From an uncultured Eubacteriales bacterium (GTDB taxonomy: Bacteria; Bacillota; Clostridia; Christensenellales; Aristaeellaceae), in contig OMZY01000008.1 in the NCBI GenBank assembly GCA_900315675.1, forward strand, positions 62,001 to 126,000: DNA of 64,000 bases, in the 5' to 3' direction. How positions within the stretch are numbered: the first letter of the stretch is position 1; each line of letters starts with the position of its first letter. The translations under genes were made by a program, and so were the position numbers. Shown piece by piece: positions 35,327 to 43,700 of the stretch. The notes beneath the pieces were generated by a model that did not search any database, had not been told where the DNA came from, and worked only from the letters and a program-made list of their open reading frames with translations.

Positions 35327-36193
35327 ATGGAAAATATCATAGAGCGGCGGGCTAATAATCCCTTTGAAGTGGATGATATACAAGCCAAAGCTCATGCAAT
35401 TCTTGAAGAATATGCAGAAGCTGCTCGCGATGGATTATTAAATACCAAAGCTTATGAGATGGAACAATATCTTCGCTTTATTGAATTACAAAAGAATCGT
35501 CTAAACATTTCAAATGATGATAACGCTGCAAGAATTTTTTATTCAGGACAAATCGCAGGTATTATGCAGTTTTGTAAATTTCTCAATGAAAGTAGAAAAA
35601 ATGAGTCGGAATATATCCATATAAGTCAGCATAATAAATTATTGACGAAATGTATACTTTTTATTGGAGAAAAAAACACGGTTAGTAGTTCTGACATAAT
35701 CAAAAACTTGAATCTTAAGCATCGAAGCAGTTTGACCAATATGATAGAAAGACAAAAACCATTATCGTTGATATCAACATACAAAATTCACAATCGAAAT
35801 ATATATATGTTAACAGAAAAAGGAAGACAAATGTATTATCATCATGTGTTAATTCAACCAACATATGGTTCTAAAGAACAGACTGTTGGAGATATGATTG
35901 ACATATTAATACAAGCATTTGATCAGGAAAATGTTAATCAGTTTAGTATTGTTGCGGATTGGTGCGAAATTGACAATAGTTTAGAGCGCTATCTTACATC
36001 AATTAGTTTCTCGAAAAAATTGGCTAGTTATATAGAAGCATTGTCATGTTATGTACAAAAAGAAATGCGAAGAACTATTGTAGGAAAAATGCGTTATGCC
36101 AAAGTTGATACAAAAGAGAATAGCAAATGGTCTATACAAGAGAATAACTCAATAGATCCTATGGAACTGTACCCGTCTGATAACTTGGGATAA
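35327..36193 (+). CDS. Winged-helix-like protein of unknown function
   Basis: A 288-residue soluble protein. Residues about 100-170 resemble a winged helix (KLLTKCILFIGEKNTVSSSD, then IIKNLNLKHRSSLTNMIERQ and YKIHNRNIYMLTEKGRQMY, the last like a wing of MarR/ArsR proteins). The N-terminal part is helical (AHAILEEYAEAARDGLL), the C-terminal part unknown. AGGAGAGG gives a good start. It lies directly behind an 11-bp-repeat operator that it may bind, and 13 bp before the next gene. It probably belongs with the nitrilase-fold gene 98 bp upstream. Confidence 0.6.
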   Translation: MENIIERRANNPFEVDDIQAKAHAILEEYAEAARDGLLNTKAYEMEQYLRFIELQKNRLNISNDDNAARIFYSGQIAGIMQFCKFLNESRKNESEYIHISQHNKLLTKCILFIGEKNTVSSSDIIKNLNLKHRSSLTNMIERQKPLSLISTYKIHNRNIYMLTEKGRQMYYHHVLIQPTYGSKEQTVGDMIDILIQAFDQENVNQFSIVADWCEIDNSLERYLTSISFSKKLASYIEALSCYVQKEMRRTIVGKMRYAKVDTKENSKWSIQENNSIDPMELYPSDNLG

Positions 36194-36206
36194 ATAAGGA
36201 GGGCAA

Positions 36207-36872
36207 ATGAAAAGAGAAATATATGTAGAGATAAAAAATACTATTCAAAAATATACTCTACAAAAAAAAGGCATATCTTCAGAATGTGCAGATCAAGAAA
36301 AATATGAGAATTATTTGATTGATCAAATAGCAATAATAGTAAAAAACAATCAATTATCACAAGATGATCTTGAAAAAGTACGAACTGAGTTAAGAAAATC
36401 CCTTTCAGATGATCAAGCAAATGATATATGGGAAAAGCTTTATAAAAAGCTTATGCCATATTTACAATTGTTCTTTTTTCAAAAATTGAATGTAAAAAAA
36501 CAACATGTTATTGCTGAATCTATATACAAAAATACTATTATAATTAATAATTTGGAGAAAACAGATTTAGCAAAAGAATTAGGTGTATCAACTGATGAGA
36601 TCAGTGCATGTAGAAAAGCTTTTAATACTATAATGTATTGGATTACGATTGAAAACATATCGGAAAAACGTGCAGAAAATGAAGTTGAACTTTTATTTGG
36701 CTTTAATCATGAATTGTCTCATTATTTAGTGTCTATGATGTTTGCGGATAAGAGCGAGCTGAGAATGATAATGTTATTGCGCTACATATCTGAAATAGAA
36801 GATAGACTTGAACCAATAGAGGATCTTTTTCGTAGTGTTCTTGAGGAGGATGATGAGAATAGTGATGAGTAA
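36207..36872 (+). CDS. Unknown helical protein, partner in the nitrilase locus
   Basis: A 221-residue, mostly helical protein with AAGGAGGG before the start. A segment at about 108-140 (NLEKTDLAKELGVSTDEISA) looks like a helix-turn-helix. The ends are acidic (VLEEDDENSDE). No family recognised. It is co-directional with and 13 bp behind the winged-helix gene, sharing the same AT-rich composition, so the two are an operon. Roles such as regulator, sensor or antitoxin to the nitrilase-fold protein are possible but unsupported. Confidence 0.55.
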   Translation: MKREIYVEIKNTIQKYTLQKKGISSECADQEKYENYLIDQIAIIVKNNQLSQDDLEKVRTELRKSLSDDQANDIWEKLYKKLMPYLQLFFFQKLNVKKQHVIAESIYKNTIIINNLEKTDLAKELGVSTDEISACRKAFNTIMYWITIENISEKRAENEVELLFGFNHELSHYLVSMMFADKSELRMIMLLRYISEIEDRLEPIEDLFRSVLEEDDENSDE

Positions 36873-36930
36873 AAGTGTTTGATATAAGGATAAAGTGTCC
36901 ATTTTACGGGGATCATTTTATACTTTTATT

Positions 36931-37036
36931 CATCAAAATTCACTTTAATTCACTTGAATGCATATTGTTCGGCTGATATGCTTATAATGTCCGAAAGGTA
37001 TGGAAAAGAGCGTGCGAACTACACGCGCTTCAGTGG
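36931..37036 (+). repeat. 10-bp iteron unit 5
   Basis: Iterons CACTTTAATT, CACTTGAATG (same motif as in unit 1) in 10-bp steps, then TTCGGCTGATATGCTTATAATG; TTGAAT is exactly 23 bp before TATAAT (36983-36988). Then CGAAAGGTATGG and a stem GCGTG/CACGC at about 37010-37026 without a T-run. Confidence 0.75.
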
Positions 37037-37040
37037 ACGT

Positions 37041-37172
37041 TTTTGATCACTTTTGATCATTAATGGTCTATTTTGATCTTGAATATACCTGTTCCAGCTG
37101 ATATCATTAAACTGCCGGAAGAAATGAAGGATGCTCAGAGAAGATTGCAATCAGGCAGTCTTCTTTTTTGTT
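37041..37172 (+). repeat. 10-bp iteron unit 6 with terminator
   Basis: Iterons TTTTGATCAC, TTTTGATCAT, TAATGGTCTA, TTTTGATCTT (close to unit 2), then CAGCTGATATCATTAAACT; TTGAAT exactly 23 bp before TAAACT. A terminator lies at 37140-37170: AAGATTGC / GCAGTCTT with TTTTTTG, related to the one of unit 4. Confidence 0.72.
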
Positions 37173-37596
37173 GCGTGAAGTGCTTCCTGTCAAATCTACC
37201 TAATATCCATGTTGTTCTCCTGCTGCCCGGTGTCTTGAGAATTCTCAGGAATTCTAATGACATGACTTTGGGAGGATTATCTTATTTCGGGTTTTCGTTT
37301 GGCAGGCTTCATTTACCGACCCCTTATGAACAATATAAAAACAATCAGGAGGGAAAATTTCGCTGGATAATTCGCAATTACATATTGAGGGGAGATGTCG
37401 GTGTTGTCCAGGATTGATGCAGGCGAAAAAGGGAGGATAGGAGATGATTTAAAACAAAAAAACAGGAAACGAGGTTACTTTCGCCCCTGAAAGTTGCTCC
37501 TATATATGGGGAGGACAGTGGCTTCGCCAAATGCAGAATTCAGAATGCATAATGCAGAACAATCTGCTGAGGATGGATCAAAACAGGGGGAAGGGC

Positions 37597-37727
37597 GTGA
37601 ACAGCTGAACACCTGAACAACTTTTTATTATTTATTAAATCAAAAAATCTCAGAGAGGGAATAAGACGGGAGTGTGTATATACGCGTATGTATATAGGGA
37701 CGGTGTTCAGTTGTACAGGTTGTTCAC
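37597..37727. repeat. Covarying-end element, unit 5
   Basis: A fifth copy 9 kb from the others: ends GTGAACAGCTGAACACC.. and ..CAGTTGTACAGGTTGTTCAC, core TTTTTATTATTTATTAAATC, ATCTCAGAGAGGGAATAA and GTGTATATACGCGTATGTAT. It is preceded by the hairpin TGGC-ttc-GCCA and heptamers, as unit 4 is followed by them. Confidence 0.75.
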
Positions 37728-37804
37728 AGGAGAAAGGCGGAGCAAAATCTGAAAACACTCGAACACTCGACACTCGAACATTCTCCGCTGCGGCCGGAGG
37801 GAAA

Positions 37805-37852
37805 ATGAATTATTGCCTACGGCAATATGAATTATTTGCCTGCGGCGAATAT
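37805..37852. repeat. Two-unit ATGAATT/hairpin array
   Basis: ATGAATT-ATTGCC-tac-GGCAAT-ATGAATT-ATTTGCC-tgc-GGCGAAT. The remainder of 37173-38399 has no believable gene; it also holds a REP-like palindrome at 38099-38166. Confidence 0.7.
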
Positions 37853-38098
37853 GTAAACTGTGGGGTTCCGGTCGGGTTTGGGATGCAGGGCACTAGGGAA
37901 CTCGGAACTCGAAGGGAACTCGATGGTTGTTGCGGTGAATGCGGTGGGGATGTGGCAGAATACAACAGACAACGCAGGTTCATCACGCTTTTGATACTGG
38001 AGAAAGGTGGAAAGCAATCTGAAGAGGGCCAGGCTGCGTTGTTCTGTTTGCTTACGGCGGGATGATTCTGCAGCGTTGAGGGGGCGGAGAAGAGGAAC

Positions 38099-38166
38099 GT
38101 GACAAAGAGACAGATTGATCCGTCACGGCCGTCAGGCTGTGACCGTCAGTCGGTCCCTCTTGTCAT
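38099..38166. repeat. REP-like palindrome
   Basis: Arms GACAAAGAGACAGATTGATC and CAGTCGGTCCCTCTTGTC pair imperfectly around CCGTCACGG...CCGTCAG. It belongs to the GGGAC-core family. From 38167 to 38399 nothing is recognised but a ribosome site for the next gene. Confidence 0.6.
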
Positions 38167-38399
38167 ATTCCGTCTATGCCCTTCTGCGGTTGAGGGGGAG
38201 CTTTTGGATGGGGGTTGGCTTTGCGTTTTGCTGGTTTGGTTACATTGAAATGGGAGAATTTGGGTTTGCAGGTGGATTGAAAAAAGAAGGCACAAAGGAT
38301 ACAATAAAAAGAAGAGAGAGAAACTGAAATCGTTTGCCCTTCTGGCTGGGAGAAGGGTTCGTTTGCACATCAATTGAGAAGACGTCAGGAGGCAGAAGT

Positions 38400-40112
38400 A
38401 TGCCGGAAAAACAGACCCCTTTTCGTCCTTCCGTGGAGAAGAGAAGAATCCTGCTGATCGACGATGAGGTGATCAACCAGGAAATCCTGCAGATGATGCT
38501 GGCGGATACCTATGAGGTGCTGCCGGCGCTGACAGGAAAGGAAGCGCTGGAGATCCTGCATGAGCAGTATGAGACGCTGAACCTGGTGCTGCTGGACCTG
38601 AACCTGCCGGATAAACACGGGCTGGAAGTGCTGTGGGAAATCCGGAACGACAGCCGGTACGCCAGGATCCCGGTGATCGTCATGACGGCGGACAGCGACG
38701 CGGAAGTGGAATGCCTGACGCTGGGGGCGATTGACTTTATTCCCAAGCCCTATCCGCGGCAGGAGGTGGTCCTGGCCCGGGTGCGGCGGACCATCGAACT
38801 GAGCGAGGACCGGGATATCCTGCACTGGACGGAGCGGGACCGGCTGACGGGGCTGTACAACAAGGACTTCTTCTGCCGGTACGCGGTGCAGCTGGACGCG
38901 CGGCACAGGGATTACCCGACGGACGCGATCCTGCTCAACGTGAATCATTTCCACATGATCAACGAAAGGTACGGGAGAAAAGCCGGGGACGAACTGCTGC
39001 GGGAGATCGGACAGAAGGCCCTGGAATATGTGGAGGAGGCAGGCGGGATTACCTGCCGGAGCGAGGCGGATACGTTCCTCATCTACTGCCCGAGCCGGGA
39101 GAATTATTCTTCGCTCCTGGAAAAGGTCTCCGTCCCGATGCCGGGCAGCGGAAACGGACAGGGGGAAAACCGGGTCCGGATCCGGATGGGAGTATACGCC
39201 GGGGTGGACAAGGCCCTGGACGTGGAGCGGCGGTTTGACCGGGCGAAGATCGCGGCGGACACGGTGAAGGGGAACTTTACGAAAGCCATCGGGATCTACG
39301 ACGACTCCATGCACGAGACGGAGCTGATGCAGGAGCAGCTGATCGAGGATTTCCAGGCTGCGCTGCGGGAAAAGCAGTTTGAGGTGTTCTTCCAGCCGAA
39401 GTTTGACGTGCGGGGCGAGGAGCCGAAGCTGTGCAGCGCGGAAGCGCTGGTGAGATGGCGGCACCCGAAGCTGGGCATGGTGAGCCCGGGGATCTTTATT
39501 CCCCTGTTTGAAAACAACGGCCTGATCTTCCGGCTGGACAGCTACGTTTGGGCGGAAGCCGCGGGGAAGATCCGGGAGTGGAAGGAGAAACATTCCATTG
39601 CGCTGCCGGTATCGGTGAACGTATCCCGGGTGGACCTGTATGAACCGAAGCTGATCGAGATGATGCAGGAGATCTGCTTTAAGAGCGGGATCGGGAACGA
39701 GGAACTGCTGCTGGAGATTACGGAATCCGCGTATACGGGGGATTCCGGGCAGATTGTGGAAAAGGTGGGAAAGCTGCGGGAGATCGGTTTCCGGATTGAG
39801 ATGGACGATTTCGGCTCCGGATACTCCTCCCTGAACATGCTCTCAACGCTGCCCATTGACGCGCTGAAACTGGACATGTACTTCATCCGGAACGCGTTTA
39901 AGGAAAAGCAGGATACCCGGCTCCTGGAGATGATGATCCGCCTGGCGGAAACCTTCCGGGTGCCGGTGATCGCCGAAGGCGTGGAGACGGCGGAACAGGC
40001 GGCGGCCCTGAAGAGCATGGGCTGCGACATTATCCAGGGATATTACTTTTCCAGACCGCTGCCGGGGGCTGACTTCGAGAGCTTCATGCTGGAGCATAAC
40101 CCGAATCATTGA
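38400..40112 (+). CDS. Response regulator with degenerate GGDEF and active-type EAL domain
   Basis: A 570-residue cytosolic c-di-GMP phosphodiesterase. The receiver domain (15-135) has the acidic pair DDE at 21-23, phospho-acceptor Asp66 in LVLLDLNLP and the conserved KPYP. The GGDEF domain (about 155-300) is inactive: RSEADTF stands where GGDEF should be. The EAL domain (about 315-560) is intact: EALVRW, EITES, DDFGSGYSS, KLD, EGVET and QGYYFSRPLP. So phosphorylation probably controls c-di-GMP breakdown. The start follows CAGGAGGCAG; an upstream ATG at 38334 lacks a site. An Hpt-domain gene begins 25 bp downstream, which points to a phosphorelay. Confidence 0.92.
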   Translation: MPEKQTPFRPSVEKRRILLIDDEVINQEILQMMLADTYEVLPALTGKEALEILHEQYETLNLVLLDLNLPDKHGLEVLWEIRNDSRYARIPVIVMTADSDAEVECLTLGAIDFIPKPYPRQEVVLARVRRTIELSEDRDILHWTERDRLTGLYNKDFFCRYAVQLDARHRDYPTDAILLNVNHFHMINERYGRKAGDELLREIGQKALEYVEEAGGITCRSEADTFLIYCPSRENYSSLLEKVSVPMPGSGNGQGENRVRIRMGVYAGVDKALDVERRFDRAKIAADTVKGNFTKAIGIYDDSMHETELMQEQLIEDFQAALREKQFEVFFQPKFDVRGEEPKLCSAEALVRWRHPKLGMVSPGIFIPLFENNGLIFRLDSYVWAEAAGKIREWKEKHSIALPVSVNVSRVDLYEPKLIEMMQEICFKSGIGNEELLLEITESAYTGDSGQIVEKVGKLREIGFRIEMDDFGSGYSSLNMLSTLPIDALKLDMYFIRNAFKEKQDTRLLEMMIRLAETFRVPVIAEGVETAEQAAALKSMGCDIIQGYYFSRPLPGADFESFMLEHNPNH

Positions 40113-40137
40113 CGGCGCGGGAAAGGGGGCAAAGCGT

Positions 40138-40479
40138 ATGACCATAGAGGAACTGAAGGCCTACGGGGCGGATACGGATGCCGGCCTGCAGCGGTGCATG
40201 AACAACGAAAACTTTTACCTGCGGCTGGTGAAGATGATCCCCGGGGACGACAACTTCCGGAAGCTGAAGGAAGCCCTTGAGGGCGGCAACCTGGACGCGG
40301 CCTTTGAGGCGGCCCACGCACTTAAAGGCTCCAGCGGAAACCTGGCCCTGACGCCGATCTACGCCCCGGTCAACGAGATGACGGACCTGCTGCGGGCCAG
40401 AACACAGACGGACTACACAGAGGGGTTAAAGGCCGTCCTGGATGCCCGGGACAGGCTGCAGGCCATCTGCGGGGAGTAA
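40138..40479 (+). CDS. Hpt domain phosphotransfer protein
   Basis: A 113-residue four-helix protein. The phospho-accepting histidine is in AAHALKGSSGNLAL, the standard Hpt motif. It lies 25 bp behind the response regulator-EAL gene, so it probably passes phosphate to or from that receiver. No hybrid histidine kinase is in the window. AAAGGGGGC precedes the ATG. Confidence 0.9.
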   Translation: MTIEELKAYGADTDAGLQRCMNNENFYLRLVKMIPGDDNFRKLKEALEGGNLDAAFEAAHALKGSSGNLALTPIYAPVNEMTDLLRARTQTDYTEGLKAVLDARDRLQAICGE

Positions 40480-40785
40480 GCAACATTGTGCAATGAACAA
40501 TGAATAATTAACAATTAAGCGCCTGCGGGTGCAAGCCGGCGTCTGAATAAAAAAGAATTGAAGTAAACAAAGGAGCATGATAAAATACCCTTTGAAAGAT
40601 GTTTCACCGGTCTATCAGGCCGGGCCCGCAGAAAAAGTATTACAAAAGTGATACTTATTCATGGAGCAAGCTGCCATCTTTCAAATCCGTTCGTATCAAT
40701 AACTGAGCAAGGGAAAAGTTACTTTTCCGGGCTCGGGAAAGAATGCGAATGAGTCATGTAACAGAAAGGAGGCGCAGCACAGAAA
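40480..40785. other. Structured leader before the sigma factor operon
   Basis: No gene. Heptamers (ACAATGA, ATAATTA, ACAATTA) lie near 40490-40520. Further on are an 11-bp inverted repeat TTTGAAAGATG (40591-40601) / CATCTTTCAAA (40675-40685), a stem AAGTAT/ATACTT inside it and GGAAAAGT-t-ACTTTTCC near 40712. AAAGGAGG at 40765 serves the next gene. No known riboswitch recognised. Confidence 0.5.
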
Positions 40786-41001
40786 TTGGAGAGAAAGCTG
40801 AGAGCTTTATTCGACTACCAGAAGTTTGAGCAGAACAAAGATCTTCAGAAAGTCATTGACCGGGTGCACGCACGGTACAGAAGCAGCAGTACGGCACGCA
40901 TGCTGGACGATGACGAGGCCGACATGGTGGCAGCAGCGGGGTTGCCTGACACAGCCATGAAGAAGAAAAGTCTGCTGAAAGACGAAGATGAACACTCCTG
41001 A
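40786..41001 (+). CDS. Small protein preceding the ECF sigma factor
   Basis: A 71-residue, charged, soluble protein starting at TTG (MERKLRALFDYQKFEQNKDL). AAAGGAGG lies 13 bp upstream, rather far, so the exact start is uncertain. The middle carries RSSSTARMLDDDEADMVAAAG. It overlaps the sigma factor gene by 14 bp, implying coupled translation. It has no membrane helix or zinc motif of classic anti-sigma factors, but the position suggests a regulator of the sigma factor. Family not recognised. Confidence 0.65.
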   Translation: MERKLRALFDYQKFEQNKDLQKVIDRVHARYRSSSTARMLDDDEADMVAAAGLPDTAMKKKSLLKDEDEHS

Positions 41002-41470
41002 CTGGGAGAACATATATGACCTATACAGCGGCAAGGTGATGGGGTACATCGCGGCCCGGGTGCAGCGCCGGGCGGACGCGGAAGACCTTTGCGCTGATGT
41101 GTTTGAGAAGGCATTCCGGAAAAAGGACGCCTTTGATGAAAGCAAGGCCAGTATCAGCACGTGGATTTTTACGATCACGCGGAATACGGTGATCGACTAT
41201 TTCCGGCGGAATAAAATCATGGATGAGCCGGACGAGAATATCGCAGCGGAAGGCGAAGTGGACGACAACCTGCTGACGCAGGAAACGCTGAGCGAGCTGG
41301 CAGGGGCTCTGACGAGACTGCCGGATGAACTGCAGGATATTATCGTGCTGATGTACTATGACGGAAAGCCCATGACCGAAGTGGCCACCCTGATGGGGCT
41401 GAGCTACGGCGCGGTAAAGCTGAGACACCAGAAGGCTTTGGCGCAGCTGAAACGATACATGGAGCTTTAA
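40988..41470 (+). CDS. ECF-type RNA polymerase sigma factor
   Basis: A 160-residue sigma-70 family protein with regions 2 and 4 only. Region 2 includes YSGKVMGYIAARVQRRADAE then DLCADVFEKAFRK and WIFTITRNTVIDYFRR; region 4 includes LPDELQDIIVLMYYDGKPMT and the helix-turn-helix MGLSYGAVKLRHQKALAQL. It overlaps the small gene upstream by 14 bp. No anti-sigma factor with a membrane helix follows; a hairpin array with a terminator-like first element does. Confidence 0.92.
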   Translation: MNTPDWENIYDLYSGKVMGYIAARVQRRADAEDLCADVFEKAFRKKDAFDESKASISTWIFTITRNTVIDYFRRNKIMDEPDENIAAEGEVDDNLLTQETLSELAGALTRLPDELQDIIVLMYYDGKPMTEVATLMGLSYGAVKLRHQKALAQLKRYMEL

Positions 41471-41485
41471 GCTCCAATGAATTAT

Positions 41486-41518
41486 AAAAATGGCAATGCA
41501 TTATGCATTGTCATTTTT
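41486..41518 (+). terminator. Terminator after the sigma factor gene
   Basis: Stem AAAAATG-G-CAATGCA / TGCATTG-T-CATTTTT with loop TTA, 15 bases past the stop codon; the T-run forms part of the stem. It is the first hairpin of the array that follows. Confidence 0.7.
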
Positions 41519-41520
41519 AT

Positions 41521-41592
41521 ATGAATTATCGTGCTAAGCACGATATGAATTATTGGCCTTTGGCCAATATGAATTATTCGCCAGAGGCGAAT
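41521..41592. repeat. Three-unit ATGAATT/hairpin array
   Basis: Exact 24-bp periodicity: ATGAATT then ATCGTGC-taa-GCACGAT; ATGAATT then ATTGGCC-ttt-GGCCAAT; ATGAATT then ATTCGCC-aga-GGCGAAT. Every stem has a different sequence yet pairs perfectly over 7 bp. Confidence 0.85.
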
Positions 41593-41712
41593 ATGAAAGG
41601 AACCTAACACTGATAAACCAGCAAGCAGAAACGGGAATGTGACAAAGGGATCGTTAGGTTATATCCGCTCGGCGCGGAACGAAGTTGACAGAGGGATGTT
41701 TGGAGATATTCG

Positions 41713-43641
41713 TTATTGCTTATCGGTTTCCGGCCCCCGATATTCCAGGCACAGCATGGTCAGGTCATCAAACTGTTCAGCCTGGCCGACGAAGGTGGAC
41801 ACGGCGCTCTGGACCGCGGAGAGGATGGTCCTGGGATCATGGTGCTCGGCGGTACGGAGGGCCTGGATCATGCGGTCAGTCCCGAACATCTCCTGGTTGG
41901 CGTTGGTGGCTTCCGGGACGCCGTCGGTATAGACGAAGAGGCGGGAGCCGGGCTCCAGGGTGAGGGTATAGTCACGGTAACGAATGCCCTCCATACCGCC
42001 GATGACGAAACCGTGCTTATCCTTGAGCAGTTCAAAGGAGCCGGGGTAATGGCGGATGGCGGGATATTCATGGCCGGCGCTGGCGGCGGTGAGGATACCG
42101 GTGGAGATTTCCAGAATGCCGAGCCAAACGGTCACGAACATTTCCTCCGGGTTCCGGTTGCAGATCTCCGCGTTGACCTCGGTGAGGATCTTCGCCGGGG
42201 AAAGCTCCTTCGTGGCCACATGGTGGATCAGGGCGGAAGAGAGCATCATGAAAAGGGAGGCGGGAACGCCCTTGCCGGATACGTCGCCGATGACCAGGCA
42301 CAGATGATCGTCGTCAATGAGGAAGAAATCATACAGATCGCCGCCGACGGCCCGGGCAGGGGTCATGGAGGCATAGAGATCGAACTCATGCCGGTCCGGG
42401 AAGGGCGGGAAGATCTTGGGCAGGTAATTGGACTGGATCCGGGTGGCCAGGTTCAGTTCCGTGGAAACGCGCTCCTTTTCCAGCTCCAGGGCACGGCGCT
42501 CACGGGCGGTACGGATATACCGGGCAATGATGGAGGCCAGATACAGCACGAGCAGCGCTACCGGGAGCCAGAGCACATGCACCACATATCCGGCCAGCCA
42601 GAAGGCCCAGGAACCCAGCAGGGACATGAAGATGAACAGGAAGCAGAGAAGGCCGCCGATGCGGGGATTGACCCGGAAAAAGAGGAAGGAAACCGCAATG
42701 CAGAACAGGGCCATGACGATGAACTGCATATGGTCCGGGGCTTCGTCCTTCAGGTTATGCTCAAAGAGGGACTGGATGACGTTGGCCTGGTATTCCACGC
42801 CGTTCATAAGGATGCTGCGGTTGGCGGCGGTAACATAGGCGTCCTGAAGGGAGGGGGCGTAAGGCCCGATAAGCACCACCTTGCCGGCCCAGACAGAAGA
42901 GGGGATCCGGCCGTAGATGAGATTCATGAGGGAAAGCTTGTCATCAAAAGCACCGGGCTGGCCGGTGAAAGGCACATAGTAATGGCCGGCAGCATTCACC
43001 GTCGGCAGGGAGAAGGAACGGCCCTTCTGTTCCATATACAGGCGTGCGGTTTCAGCGGCCATGGAATAGACGCGTTCGCCGGAAGGCATGGTGACATACA
43101 GCAGGGCATGGCGCATAACGCCGTCCACGGCGTCCAGCATGGCATTGATATGGCCTTGGTGTGTGACAGATCTGAGGGAGGCATAGGGCTCAACAGAACC
43201 CAGGACAGCGGCGGCGTTCAGGGAAACGGCATGGCCCTCATCCCAGGTGATTTCCGATCCGTATTCCACCATGCAGGCAGTGACCACATTGCCCAGTTTC
43301 GCCGCGGCAATGGCCAGCTCATCATCCGCGGGGCCGGTTTCGCCCTCGTAAAGGATATCGATGGCGGTCACGGCGGGGCGGTTGTCAGGATCCGCGGCAA
43401 GTTTCTCCAGGGCCGCGGTCATATAGTTACGGTAATTGGGCCCGTAGGGGCCGAAAGCCTCCAGGGTATCATTGTCAATCCCGATAATGATGATGTCATT
43501 GGAAGGGATGCCCCTGCCCTGGTAAAGGGAGTCCTGGGCCTGGCGGTCCAGATAACGAAGAGCGCCGGCATAAATGATGCCCAGAACCAGGATGGTAATG
43601 GCAAGGGGAATGAGGAAATATCGGATGACGGTGGATTTCAT
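41713..43641 (-). CDS. CHASE2-sensor protein phosphatase (SpoIIE/RsbU type)
   Basis: A 642-residue membrane sensor. TM1 at about 6-25 (FLIPLAITILVLGIIYAGAL) is followed by an extracytoplasmic CHASE2 domain (IIIIGIDNDTLEAFGPYG, AVTAIDILYEG, PSSVWAGKVVLIGPYA), three closely spaced helices at about 305-375, a short coiled coil, and a C-terminal PP2C-type SpoIIE domain (MTPARAVGGDLYDFFLIDDD, VIGDVSGKGVPASLFM, LFVYTDGVPEATN, FDDLTMLCLEY). SpoIIE phosphatases dephosphorylate STAS proteins to free a sigma factor. Start MKSTVIRYF has GGAGG upstream. Immediately upstream is the giant FecR-domain secreted protein, and FecR/CHASE2 pairs are common, so that protein may be its ligand. Confidence 0.9.
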   Translation of the reverse strand: MKSTVIRYFLIPLAITILVLGIIYAGALRYLDRQAQDSLYQGRGIPSNDIIIIGIDNDTLEAFGPYGPNYRNYMTAALEKLAADPDNRPAVTAIDILYEGETGPADDELAIAAAKLGNVVTACMVEYGSEITWDEGHAVSLNAAAVLGSVEPYASLRSVTHQGHINAMLDAVDGVMRHALLYVTMPSGERVYSMAAETARLYMEQKGRSFSLPTVNAAGHYYVPFTGQPGAFDDKLSLMNLIYGRIPSSVWAGKVVLIGPYAPSLQDAYVTAANRSILMNGVEYQANVIQSLFEHNLKDEAPDHMQFIVMALFCIAVSFLFFRVNPRIGGLLCFLFIFMSLLGSWAFWLAGYVVHVLWLPVALLVLYLASIIARYIRTARERRALELEKERVSTELNLATRIQSNYLPKIFPPFPDRHEFDLYASMTPARAVGGDLYDFFLIDDDHLCLVIGDVSGKGVPASLFMMLSSALIHHVATKELSPAKILTEVNAEICNRNPEEMFVTVWLGILEISTGILTAASAGHEYPAIRHYPGSFELLKDKHGFVIGGMEGIRYRDYTLTLEPGSRLFVYTDGVPEATNANQEMFGTDRMIQALRTAEHHDPRTILSAVQSAVSTFVGQAEQFDDLTMLCLEYRGPETDKQ

Positions 43642-43700
43642 GGAAACCTCCGGACACATTGCCTAAGGCAATGTGCAGTGAAATGTTGACTTCGTCAACG

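Noticed and set aside
37688-38065. 125-codon frame in the 37-38 kb gap
   Set aside because: It runs through a covarying-end element, heptamers and a hairpin array and is not protein-like.
38115-38327. 70-codon frame before the response regulator
   Set aside because: Starts inside a REP-like palindrome, has no ribosome site, and ends in low-complexity basic residues.
40480-40785. c-di-GMP or other riboswitch before the sigma operon
   Set aside because: Inverted repeats are present, but the conserved bases of c-di-GMP-I/II or other common classes are not.
41521-41592. CRISPR array
   Set aside because: Constant 7-bp ATGAATT with variable 17-bp parts looks array-like, but each variable part is itself a hairpin, units are far too short and no cas gene is present.
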